From Vallitalea pronyensis (lineage in GTDB: Bacteria > Bacillota > Clostridia > Lachnospirales > Vallitaleaceae): a DNA stretch of 64,000 nt. The DNA lies in NCBI RefSeq assembly GCF_018141445.1, contig NZ_CP058649.1, positions 2,499,001 through 2,563,000 of the forward strand, written 5' to 3'. Shown here in pieces: positions 29,680 to 37,924 of this stretch (positions are counted from its first letter, which is position 1; each line of letters opens with the position of its first letter). The position numbers and the translations under genes are program-made. The notes beneath the pieces are model-generated. The model saw only the letters and a list, made by a program, of their open reading frames with translations, was not told the origin of the DNA and did no database searches.

Positions 29680-30930
29680 ATGGATGAAAATAGCTATACT
29701 ATCGAACAAATTATTCAAGAAGAAAGCATTGTCATGATGTTTCAACCCCTTATATCCACATTTAAAAACAGCGTTATTGGACTAGAAGCACTTGTCAGGG
29801 GGATTATACCTCAATCGGACCAACTAATAAGTCCTGCTAAGTTATTTCAAGAGGCTAGAGAGCATCAAGTAACATATGCTTTAGACCTTCTATGTCTACG
29901 AAAAGCCATCAAAGCATTTCATACCATCTATAGAACGCATCAAGATATTTTTTTATTTTTGAATATTGATCATTCAACCATTGTACATGAGGATTTTGAG
30001 CTAAACACGTTAATGGGTTGGCTTCGTGCGTACGGAATCAAACCAGAAAGTATGATTCTTGAAATCAGTGAACTGGAAGCTGAAAATATACAAAGCATAC
30101 ATGAATTTGCCATGCAATGTAAACAGCATGGTATTATGGTCTGCTTAGATGATGTTGGTGCTGGACATGCTAATCTTGACCGGATTGCCCTTATTAAGCC
30201 CGATATCATCAAGATTGATAAAGAACTGGTAATCCATATAAGTAAGAATTATTATAAACAGCAAGTGGTGGAGATGATTATAAAATTAGCCAAAAAAGTA
30301 GGTGCAGTGATTGTAGCAGAGGGTGTGGAGAATATTGATGACATCTTAACGATTTTAGAGTATGGGGAACAGCTGTTACAAGGCTACTATATATCAGAGC
30401 CCATACCTATCTCAGAAGAAGTGTTTCAGGCATTTGTTAAAACCACAAATACCATACGCTATCGGCATAAACATTATATTAACGATCGCTTGAAGCTCCA
30501 AAAAGAAAAGTATGCGTATATTCATAAGGTGCTTATGCAGTCATTAAATGAATTAGAGCATAGTGATATATACTCTTTTAAGGGCATATTGAAACGCATT
30601 ATAGGCAAATACGCCGATGTTGAAAGTGCTTATATATTAGACGAGCGAGGTATTCAGATTACGGATACAGAATGTAATCAAGGGGTTGATAAAGTTAACT
30701 GGAATATTATCTATAACCCTTTTAAAAAGGGAGCGGATTTGTCTTTACAGTCTTACTACTATCAATTGGTAAAAACCGGCCAGAAGACCTGTGTATCAGA
30801 TGAATACATCTCCATGGCAACAGGGAATAAGTGCGTCACAATTTCTTCGAATTTTGGTGCCAGTAATCGAAGAAACTATTTTATATGTCTTGATTTTTCT
30901 CTTGAATTTATTAATCAATCCATTGGGTGA
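29680..30930 (+). CDS. EAL domain protein, probable c-di-GMP phosphodiesterase
   Basis: A 416-residue cytoplasmic protein. The EAL domain (about 10-250) keeps most catalytic and metal residues: EALVRG (Glu36), FLNID, LEISELE, CLDDVGAGHANLD, PDIIKIDKEL, IVAEGVE and LLQGYYISEP. The metal-site loop reads DDVGAG instead of the usual DDFGTG. The remaining 150 or so residues form a C-terminal domain without transmembrane segments, possibly a PAS- or GAF-like sensor (LKRIIGKYADVESAYILD). The start is placed at the ATG at 29680 behind GGAGG; a GTG at 29674 is an alternative. It should lower c-di-GMP, the ligand of the riboswitch at 42436. Confidence 0.85.
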   Translation: MDENSYTIEQIIQEESIVMMFQPLISTFKNSVIGLEALVRGIIPQSDQLISPAKLFQEAREHQVTYALDLLCLRKAIKAFHTIYRTHQDIFLFLNIDHSTIVHEDFELNTLMGWLRAYGIKPESMILEISELEAENIQSIHEFAMQCKQHGIMVCLDDVGAGHANLDRIALIKPDIIKIDKELVIHISKNYYKQQVVEMIIKLAKKVGAVIVAEGVENIDDILTILEYGEQLLQGYYISEPIPISEEVFQAFVKTTNTIRYRHKHYINDRLKLQKEKYAYIHKVLMQSLNELEHSDIYSFKGILKRIIGKYADVESAYILDERGIQITDTECNQGVDKVNWNIIYNPFKKGADLSLQSYYYQLVKTGQKTCVSDEYISMATGNKCVTISSNFGASNRRNYFICLDFSLEFINQSIG

Positions 30931-31084
30931 AATTCTTAATATTATATGGACTTATGCTTATATATCTTAATAATATAAAATTAATTTTTGCCAACCTTTT
31001 ATTATGCATTGTTTTTTGTTATAATAACGTTTAGTTACACATTGGATGAAAATAGTCAAAATATTTTAGATGGGGTGAAAACAC

Positions 31085-33316
31085 ATGCATATTTCTACAG
31101 AAGCAATAGGTAAGATTGATGCGATTATGGATCAAGCATATGGGGAAGGTCGCCAGACCTTATATGAGCACGAAATTTATATGGCCCTTGAGAGCATTGG
31201 TCTTGATGTACCAAAATTTGAATTTATTCAAGATGTAGATGCATTGACAGATAAGATGTTAGAACGTTTTGGACATGATATTGTCGTAAAAATTGTGTCC
31301 TCAGAAATATCCCATAAGCAAAAACTAGGTGGTGTAAAGGTGGTTCAAAATGGGGAAACCCTTTACATTTCTTATGTCCTGGATAAAATGAAGAAAGAGG
31401 TATTATCCCATTTTGAAGAGGAACCTAAAATAGAAGGTTTCTTAATTGTTGAGTTTGTACCTCATACCCAGAGTATCGGTTATGAAGTGTTAATTGGCTC
31501 AAAAGATGACCCATCCTTTGGTCCGATCCTTACATTCTCAAAAGGTGGGGATGATGCCGAATTTTTTGCAAAATATTATGATCCTGCTAACCTGTTTCTT
31601 CCACCATTTAGCTACGATAAAGCTATGGAGCTGGTAAATGGTTTGAATATCAGCCATAAGTTTAGAAATAATGATCAAGAAGAATATATAGAACTCATGG
31701 CTAAAGTTGCTAGTTTGTTAAGTGCTTTTGCATATCATTATTCCAGTGCATCAGGTAATCAACCCAAATATACCTTGAAGGCCCTTGATATTAATCCTTT
31801 TGTCATCACGAAAGATAACCGTATTATCGCTGTTGATGGGTTTGCTCAATTTGAAAAAACAGATGCACATAGGATGAAGATGAAAGAAGCGGATACAAGC
31901 CATATTGATCCATTTTTTAATCCTAAAGGTATAGCAGTCATTGGTGTATCAGCAAATGTGGATAAATACAGCATGGGTCGCGAAATAGCAGAATTATTGC
32001 ATGATTTAGGTAGAGATGATCTCTATCTTGTGAATATAAAAGGCGGTACCACCGTTATTGGTGATCAAGAATATCCACTTTATAAGAGTATTGATGAGAT
32101 TCCAGTACCTGTAGAGTTAGCTGTGTATGTGGCCAAAGCTAAATTTGTATTCTCGTTTTTTGATGAGATGAAAGTCAATATTCCTCAATCCGTTGTTCTT
32201 ATACCCGGTATTCCTACTGATATGAAATACAGTGCGTTTAAAGAACACTTATCAAAAGTTGTTCCTGAAGGCGTTCGTATCATCGGACCAAATTGCATGG
32301 GTGTGTTCTATGGCCAAGACGGTGATAATAAAGGTGTTAATACCCTGTTCATTGATGAGGAAAGACTTGAACTGAATGCTTCAAAAGACAGTAATACGGT
32401 TTTATTAACCCAAAGCGGTGGCGTTGCCATTACATTGATTGATACATTTAGTCACTTAGAAATATTCAAATCAGTGGTTAGTTTTGGTAATAAATATGAT
32501 GTGAAGATTGTGGACTTAATGAAATACTTTGCCACAAAAGACGCCATTGAGAACATTGCTCTATATGTAGAAGGCTTTGATGAAGGTGAAGGGCGTAAGT
32601 TCTATGAATTAGCTAAGGAAATTAATAAGCCAGTCATTATCTATAAATCAGGTAAGACCGATGCAGGAGCTAAAGCAGCTGCATCCCATACGGCGGCTAT
32701 GACAGGTGATTATGACGTGTTCAAAGCCGTATGTGAACAAGCTGGTGTGATCCTTATTGAAGATATCAAAGATTATTATGACTGCATTAAAGCATTCTCA
32801 TTACTATCCCATAAGAAGCCAAGTGGCAAGCGGGTAGCAGGTGTTGTTAATGCAGGGTTTGAAGCAACAGTAGCTGCAGATGAATTAGGCAATCTAGAAT
32901 TAGCCGAGCTTAGTGAGACAACGAAAGCCAAATTAAAAGAACTTAATTTCCATGGTTTGATTGATACATCATCTTCTATTATTGACGTAACACCCATGAC
33001 AGAAGATGTGCTGTATGCACAGTATATTGAAACCATTATAAAGGATGATGCGGTAGATGCCATGTTTGTGAGTATCGTGCCTCATGCAGATGATCTAAGA
33101 GCTATTCCACCTGAGTGTTATGATGACGATAGCTTGGCAAATCTTTTAGTGGACATTGTTAAAAAGTATGATAAACCAATAGCTGTATCCGTTAATGGAG
33201 GCAAGTTCTATACGGAGTTTGTGTCCATTATGGAAGAAGGCGGTGTAGCCGTATACAGTGATATTCGTTCATCGGTTAAGGCTTTGGATACGTTTGTTTC
33301 CTACTATACACAATGA
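31085..33316 (+). CDS. Acetate-CoA ligase (ADP-forming)-like protein, ATP-grasp domain first
   Basis: A 743-residue protein related to nucleoside-diphosphate-forming acyl-CoA synthetases. Residues 1-265 resemble the ATP-grasp (beta) part (DIVVKIVSSEISHKQKLGG). A CoA-binding Rossmann domain follows (FFNPKGIAVIGVSAN, about 280-295), then succinyl-CoA-ligase-like domains with TQSGGVAITL and the phospho-histidine loop KAAASHTAAMTGDYD (His535). Fused ACD enzymes I know usually place the CoA-binding part first, so the order here appears permuted. It is monocistronic, with a TATAAT at 31020-31025. The acyl substrate is unknown. Confidence 0.8.
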   Translation: MHISTEAIGKIDAIMDQAYGEGRQTLYEHEIYMALESIGLDVPKFEFIQDVDALTDKMLERFGHDIVVKIVSSEISHKQKLGGVKVVQNGETLYISYVLDKMKKEVLSHFEEEPKIEGFLIVEFVPHTQSIGYEVLIGSKDDPSFGPILTFSKGGDDAEFFAKYYDPANLFLPPFSYDKAMELVNGLNISHKFRNNDQEEYIELMAKVASLLSAFAYHYSSASGNQPKYTLKALDINPFVITKDNRIIAVDGFAQFEKTDAHRMKMKEADTSHIDPFFNPKGIAVIGVSANVDKYSMGREIAELLHDLGRDDLYLVNIKGGTTVIGDQEYPLYKSIDEIPVPVELAVYVAKAKFVFSFFDEMKVNIPQSVVLIPGIPTDMKYSAFKEHLSKVVPEGVRIIGPNCMGVFYGQDGDNKGVNTLFIDEERLELNASKDSNTVLLTQSGGVAITLIDTFSHLEIFKSVVSFGNKYDVKIVDLMKYFATKDAIENIALYVEGFDEGEGRKFYELAKEINKPVIIYKSGKTDAGAKAAASHTAAMTGDYDVFKAVCEQAGVILIEDIKDYYDCIKAFSLLSHKKPSGKRVAGVVNAGFEATVAADELGNLELAELSETTKAKLKELNFHGLIDTSSSIIDVTPMTEDVLYAQYIETIIKDDAVDAMFVSIVPHADDLRAIPPECYDDDSLANLLVDIVKKYDKPIAVSVNGGKFYTEFVSIMEEGGVAVYSDIRSSVKALDTFVSYYTQ

Positions 33317-33375
33317 TGTGAATAAAATGATGTGATTTCTATAGAAGAAGCGGTCTTTTGATTATGTATAACATA

Positions 33376-33423
33376 AGAGCTGTCTCATAAAAGCAAAATT
33401 AACATGCTTTTTGGGACAGCCCT
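33376..33423. repeat. MITE-like hairpin, copy 2, likely terminator
   Basis: AGAGCTGTCTCATAAAAGC and GCTTTTTGGGACAGCCCT form an imperfect hairpin of 48 bp. It lies between the convergent acyl-CoA synthetase-like and GH50 genes and probably terminates one or both. It belongs to the same family as the element at 29507-29602. Confidence 0.55.
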
Positions 33424-33470
33424 ATTATGCCTTTTTATCGATTAAGACAAGTTAATGCATCACGAATGGT

Positions 33471-36143
33471 TTAACGATACCTGATGTCATAGACCTGACT
33501 ATGTATTTCTTTTGCCGCTTCTATTAACTTCGGATAAGGTATATCTGTCATATCCACAAATCCTGCATTATAGTTTTCCCCATCCCATGCTCTACCTGTT
33601 AATGGCTGATCCACATATTGGAACCAGTGGCAACCTACAAAGTAAGGATTCTCGAGGACAGTTCTTAAATAATCTTGATACTGTTTACCTCTGTCAGCAT
33701 GGTCTACAGAAGCAGTCACACCTGTAGCTATCATACCTCTTGCAGTGGTTGAAAATGTAAATTCCCCGACGATACATGGCTTATCGAATACATCAGCATA
33801 AATCCAATTTTCACCTTTAACGCCTTTTTTATACACGTTGAAGCTCACAATATCCACATATTTTGCACAAGCCTCTTGCACTTCAAGGGAAGTCCCCCAT
33901 TGAGCAAGACGACAACCCAAATTTAACATATTTGGCATACTTCCATGTAATGCTTCATCCACAATAGCAAAATATTTATCTGCCAACATGGTTAATAACA
34001 CAGATAAATCACCTATCATACCCTCATTCAAATCATTAGAAAATTCATAAGGGGCTTCTAAGGATGACCATGATTCAAATGAAGTTTTCCATGATGCATT
34101 TAATGCGTCAATGTTCTCGTAGGTTTCCTTGAGTTTTTCAATGAATGCCCTTTTTGCATAACTGTCTTTATCGTTTGCATCCTTTTGAAAAGCGCTGCTT
34201 ATGACAGCATATTTGGTGTGGGGTTGATTAGGGCTTCCCCATGCAATTTCATTATCCACGTAGATACCCATACACCATGGGTCATTTCCAATGCCATATG
34301 CTGCCAATTTATCCACCATGTTATGGACACTTGTTTTAAAAGTAGGGTCGAAAGCATCTGCCACTGGAGCCCAAAAAATGTTGCCGCTGCTTAAGCGAGC
34401 GTGATCACCTGTAATCCAACCATTTGCCACATAAGGGAATTTATTTTCTTCCCCTTTACCAAAGAAAAGTCTAGGTTCCGACCAGTTGCCAATGGTACTG
34501 AAACCCCAATTTTTAAAACGTTTAATGGTGATATCTTTCCATTCTTCTTCATAGTTTTCTCCGTATTTTTGTTCTAAGTTAGCTGTGTAGTAGTTATAAA
34601 CCCAGCCTTCTTCAAGACCAAGTGGTGGACGGGACACTTTGCCTACTTTACGATAGTGTTGCTTTAAAGGACCTTCTGGGTCGGGTACAGGGTTAAACAT
34701 GTTGCGTCTACCATCAATCCATGTATCCATATCTGCAAACCGAACAATATCTAATCCAGTAGCAAAAAAGAGGTAGCCTTCAGGGTCGACTATGGACCAC
34801 TTACCATCATATTTTTCTGTTCTAAAGTAACCTGTTCCTCCCAAGTTAGGCCCATCTAGCCATCCTCCGTATTGAGATGTAGGAGGCAGGTTGTCATTGC
34901 CTGCTTCAAGGGCTTCTAATTCTTTGTTTTTGCTTTCGAGTAAATCGTCGACACTTTTAACTTTCCCATCCCAATCTTCTTTGGCATATTGGCCAAAAGC
35001 ATTCATAATACCATCCAAGTGGGATGTATCCACACTAGGGTCAGGAAGAACTTGGATATTATCAAAAATAAGGGTAGCTTCTGCTTTATTGTACATCATC
35101 CAGAAAACAACCTTTGTGATGTGATTGAGATTAAGGCTCTTTTCACCCCATCCATAGCCAATATTACGACCAGCACCAGTTGGTGGGAAATTTCGCATAC
35201 CTAAATCCAATGAATTAGGGTTAAAACCCATGTATATTTTCTCTGTGGTGTGGGGTTGAATGGAAGCGATACTTACTGTTGAATGATTACCACCGTCAGC
35301 TGATACGTCATCATCCACTCGGATATAGAATGTTTGAACATGATCTGTTGGATTGGTTACATCCAGTGTCAAGCATGTGTCTTTTCCCCAATCCCAAGGA
35401 ATATTAGGTATGAAAACAACACTTGGAAAATCAGCTATACCATATGTAGCTTGGAGAGCATATTCCCCATCAGTTGCACCTTCATGGGTTATGTCAATTT
35501 TGCAACCCCCGTCACCATTGGTGATAAAGGATGGTATACCTTCCTCAAATGATATTTTTTCAAAAGGATTCAAAGATCGTATACGATTTAATATCACAAT
35601 AGCTTCAGCCTGTGTCATAGGGTCTAGTGGCCGTAATACATGCTCACTACCTATTATGATTTGATTTTCTATCATTGCTGCGAACATGTTTTTTGCCCAA
35701 TGGGATACAGATTCACCATCTGAATACTGATTAAGTACAGTCTGATCTTTCGCATCATCATATTGCATCAGTTTAAAGAATAGAGCAGCTGCTTCTTCAC
35801 GGGTAATACTCTTGTTGGGTAAACTTTCCAAGTAATGGATATCAAAATCCCTTTTGGAATATTCAGCAAACCATTTCATGTCATCTACGGTATCCAATAT
35901 ATTTTTATGTTCATCTTGTAGCTGTATAACATGGCCCATGAGGGTCATAAATTCTGCTTTTGTTATCTCCTCATCGGGGTTGTAGTGGTCCTTATTGATT
36001 AGCCCTTGGGTAATCCAATAGACAGACTCTTTGTCAGACCAGTGACCTGTAACCATAGGCGTCGTATCTGCCATTGACAGCTTTGAACTGGCAATGAGTG
36101 TGATAAAAGATAATAATAGAATGAGTAATTGCTTTTGTTTCAT
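33471..36143 (-). CDS. SLH-anchored GH50 family beta-agarase-like glycoside hydrolase
   Basis: An 890-residue secreted protein. A signal peptide (about 1-26) is followed by three SLH repeats (about 28-195; HWSDKESVYWITQG, FKLMQY, ILNRIRSL) that would hold it on the S-layer or cell wall. A beta-sandwich module follows (about 200-385, carbohydrate-binding-like), then a GH50-type catalytic domain to the C-terminus. Visible GH50 features are GYLFFATGLDIVR, GIYVDNEIAWG (likely acid/base Glu), PCIVGEFTF (likely nucleophile Glu) and GCHWFQYVDQPLTGR. The substrate may be agarose or a related marine galactan. The ATG at 36143 follows AAAGGAGG; an earlier start at 36188 has none. Confidence 0.85.
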   Translation of the reverse strand: MKQKQLLILLLSFITLIASSKLSMADTTPMVTGHWSDKESVYWITQGLINKDHYNPDEEITKAEFMTLMGHVIQLQDEHKNILDTVDDMKWFAEYSKRDFDIHYLESLPNKSITREEAAALFFKLMQYDDAKDQTVLNQYSDGESVSHWAKNMFAAMIENQIIIGSEHVLRPLDPMTQAEAIVILNRIRSLNPFEKISFEEGIPSFITNGDGGCKIDITHEGATDGEYALQATYGIADFPSVVFIPNIPWDWGKDTCLTLDVTNPTDHVQTFYIRVDDDVSADGGNHSTVSIASIQPHTTEKIYMGFNPNSLDLGMRNFPPTGAGRNIGYGWGEKSLNLNHITKVVFWMMYNKAEATLIFDNIQVLPDPSVDTSHLDGIMNAFGQYAKEDWDGKVKSVDDLLESKNKELEALEAGNDNLPPTSQYGGWLDGPNLGGTGYFRTEKYDGKWSIVDPEGYLFFATGLDIVRFADMDTWIDGRRNMFNPVPDPEGPLKQHYRKVGKVSRPPLGLEEGWVYNYYTANLEQKYGENYEEEWKDITIKRFKNWGFSTIGNWSEPRLFFGKGEENKFPYVANGWITGDHARLSSGNIFWAPVADAFDPTFKTSVHNMVDKLAAYGIGNDPWCMGIYVDNEIAWGSPNQPHTKYAVISSAFQKDANDKDSYAKRAFIEKLKETYENIDALNASWKTSFESWSSLEAPYEFSNDLNEGMIGDLSVLLTMLADKYFAIVDEALHGSMPNMLNLGCRLAQWGTSLEVQEACAKYVDIVSFNVYKKGVKGENWIYADVFDKPCIVGEFTFSTTARGMIATGVTASVDHADRGKQYQDYLRTVLENPYFVGCHWFQYVDQPLTGRAWDGENYNAGFVDMTDIPYPKLIEAAKEIHSQVYDIRYR

Positions 36144-36247
36144 AAATTTCCTCCTTTTTATTATTAATGGACAAAAAACGCTGTACACTTGAGGTCATTT
36201 AGTCAGTCTTTTTTATAAATAATATAAATAAATAATTTATATTGTTC

Positions 36248-36276
36248 ATTTTAAACAAGATTGCCAATCATGTCAA
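36248..36276 (-). promoter_or_regulatory. Promoter of the GH50 gene
   Basis: On the minus strand: TTGACA (36276-36271), a 17-bp spacer and TAAAAT (36253-36248). Confidence 0.65.
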
Positions 36277-36287
36277 TAGTTAAATGT

Positions 36288-36303
36288 TAATTGTTAACAA
36301 TTA
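36288..36303. promoter_or_regulatory. Perfect 16-bp palindrome, operator candidate for the GH50 gene
   Basis: TAATTGTTAACAATTA is a perfect palindrome 11 bp upstream of the GH50 -35 box and about 35 bp upstream of the divergent small gene's promoter. It could bind a sugar-responsive regulator; no such gene is adjacent. Confidence 0.45.
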
Positions 36304-36336
36304 TTAAAACAATATGCAGCTCACACTAATTATGAG

Positions 36337-36365
36337 TTGCAATATGCCATTGATTGGTATATAAT
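36337..36365 (+). promoter_or_regulatory. Promoter of the small divergent gene
   Basis: TTGCAA (36337-36342), a 17-bp spacer and TATAAT (36360-36365). Confidence 0.6.
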
Positions 36366-36428
36366 AAATATAAACTTTGATAGTCAAACTATTTGATATT
36401 TAAATTAATAAGCGGGAGGATAACGGGT

Positions 36429-36641
36429 ATGCATGATCCAGATATTCGGTTTTGTGAGTTTGGGGAAATGAGTGACACACAGTATACAGAGATTAAGAAA
36501 AACCAAGGTGTTAAATACAGAAGCCATATGAAGGGTACACAAGCCGTGAAATATAATCATGCAAACAAAGCCAATAAAAAAGATTGGATGCTTATGTCAG
36601 AGCATTTTTGCGATGCTTATTATGGAGAGGATATTGACTAG
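36429..36641 (+). CDS. Small hypothetical protein (70 aa)
   Basis: A 70-residue hydrophilic protein, not recognised. It begins MHDPDIRFCEFGEMS and ends HFCDAYYGEDID, with two Cys residues far apart, no membrane segment and no signal peptide. The ATG at 36429 follows GGGAGGA at eight bases, and a good promoter and a terminator-like hairpin flank it, which supports a real gene. It is divergent from the GH50 gene. No function can be assigned. Confidence 0.6.
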   Translation: MHDPDIRFCEFGEMSDTQYTEIKKNQGVKYRSHMKGTQAVKYNHANKANKKDWMLMSEHFCDAYYGEDID

Positions 36642-36653
36642 ATGCTTAACATC

Positions 36654-36713
36654 AAGAGCTGTTTCATTCATTTTGAACGTTTCTGCAAAATGAGGTGATG
36701 AGACAGCTTTTTA
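36654..36713 (+). terminator. MITE-like hairpin, copy 3, terminator
   Basis: AGAGCTGTTTCAT pairs with ATGAGACAGCTTT around an inner ATTTTG/CAAAAT stem, then TTAAC. It is related to the elements at 29507 and 33376 and lies right after the small gene. Confidence 0.55.
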
Positions 36714-36738
36714 ACTTTTATATGGATATAAATTTTTC

Positions 36739-36767
36739 TTGACTATTCATAGAAGGTAATATATGAT
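36739..36767 (+). promoter_or_regulatory. Promoter of the T-box cysE operon
   Basis: TTGACT (36739-36744), a 17-bp spacer and TATGAT (36762-36767), about 70 bp ahead of the T-box leader. Confidence 0.65.
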
Positions 36768-36835
36768 TAAATTAACATATCCACAACATGTGCATATACT
36801 AATAATAAGTAACTCATGACACATGTTTTATTTAT

Positions 36836-37088
36836 AAGAAAAGGCTAAGACGGGAAGAGTAATTGTATTCGAGCTTAGTAGAGATGGCGTGTCACCGGCT
36901 GAAAGCATGCCTTAAGCAACGTATAATGAAGTGCATCCTTGAGCTTGTTAGGTGAACATAAGTAGCTTAACACGGTACAGACCGTTATACAGATCAAGTT
37001 GGGATAGGTCATGTAATGTCTTATCCAATGAGAGTGGAACCGCGGATTTAACTTCGTCTCTTTATGATTAGAGATGGAGTTTTTTATT
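36836..37088 (+). promoter_or_regulatory. T-box riboswitch, cysteine type
   Basis: A typical T-box leader. Stem I runs from about 36840. The likely specifier is UGC at 36932-36934 (in GAAGTGCATCC), the T-box proper AGAGTGGAACCGCGG is at 37031-37045, and a terminator stem ACTTCGTCTC/GAGATGGAGT (37051-37060 with 37071-37080) is followed by TTTTT. Uncharged tRNA-Cys should favour read-through into cysE and cysS. Confidence 0.9.
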
Positions 37089-37216
37089 GTTTATAAATTT
37101 TGATACATCTGTTATGAGCATATAGCTAAGGGTTCTACTAGCGCGTAGTAATCTAGACAACATGCAAGACTTAATATGAGGAAATTACCGGCTCATATGT
37201 GGGAGAGTGATATAAA

Positions 37217-37924
37217 ATGTTTAAGTTCATTAAAGAAGAAATAAGAGTCATCAAGGAAAGAGACCCTGCTATCAAATCAACTTCTGAAGTGTTTTTATAT
37301 GGCAGTTTTCGTGCCATCATGAGTTATCGATTGGCCAGCTGGCTCTTCAAGCGTAAGCACTATTTTTTAGCCCGATGGGTATCCCAGCGTTCAGCTAGAA
37401 AAACGGGCATTGAGATTCATCCCGGTGCAACCATTGGTAAGAATCTGTTTATTGACCATGGTCATGGTGTGGTGATTGGTGAAACATGTGAAATAGGGGA
37501 TAATGTGACCATTTATCAGGGCGTTACCCTTGGTGGTACAGGTAAAGAAAGTGGAAAACGACATCCAACCATTGGTAATAATGTCTTAATTAGCGCAGGT
37601 GCCAAAATACTTGGTTCTTTTAAAGTAGGGGATAATTGTCGTATAGGCGCAGGATCAGTGGTGCTGAATGAAATACCAGATAATTGCACCGTTGTTGGTA
37701 TTCCTGGCAGAGTGGTTAAGCGAAATAATCAGAAGGTGCGTCCATGTGATACCTTGGATCAAGTCCATTTACCTGACCCCATTAGGATGGAATTATGTAA
37801 ATTGTTAAGGCGTATTGAACGATTAGAAGATTCCATTTCATCCATTCCACCAGAAGACTATTTTAATTTATTTAGATGCAAAGAAGATAAGAAGAAAGGA
37901 AAACAAGCTCATGAAGATCTATAA
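37217..37924 (+). CDS. cysE: Serine O-acetyltransferase
   Basis: A 235-residue enzyme that acetylates L-serine with acetyl-CoA, the first step of cysteine synthesis. The N-terminal helical part is followed by left-handed beta-helix hexapeptide repeats (GIEIHPGATIGKNLFIDHGHGVVIGE, here split by the catalytic HGHG and GETCEIGDN motifs; VTLGGTGKE; GAGSVVLNEIP). The C-terminal tail after about residue 190 is charged. The ATG follows GGGAGAGTG. It overlaps cysS by 14 bp, and both are under the cysteine T-box, which links precursor supply to tRNA-Cys charging. Confidence 0.95.
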   Translation: MFKFIKEEIRVIKERDPAIKSTSEVFLYGSFRAIMSYRLASWLFKRKHYFLARWVSQRSARKTGIEIHPGATIGKNLFIDHGHGVVIGETCEIGDNVTIYQGVTLGGTGKESGKRHPTIGNNVLISAGAKILGSFKVGDNCRIGAGSVVLNEIPDNCTVVGIPGRVVKRNNQKVRPCDTLDQVHLPDPIRMELCKLLRRIERLEDSISSIPPEDYFNLFRCKEDKKKGKQAHEDL

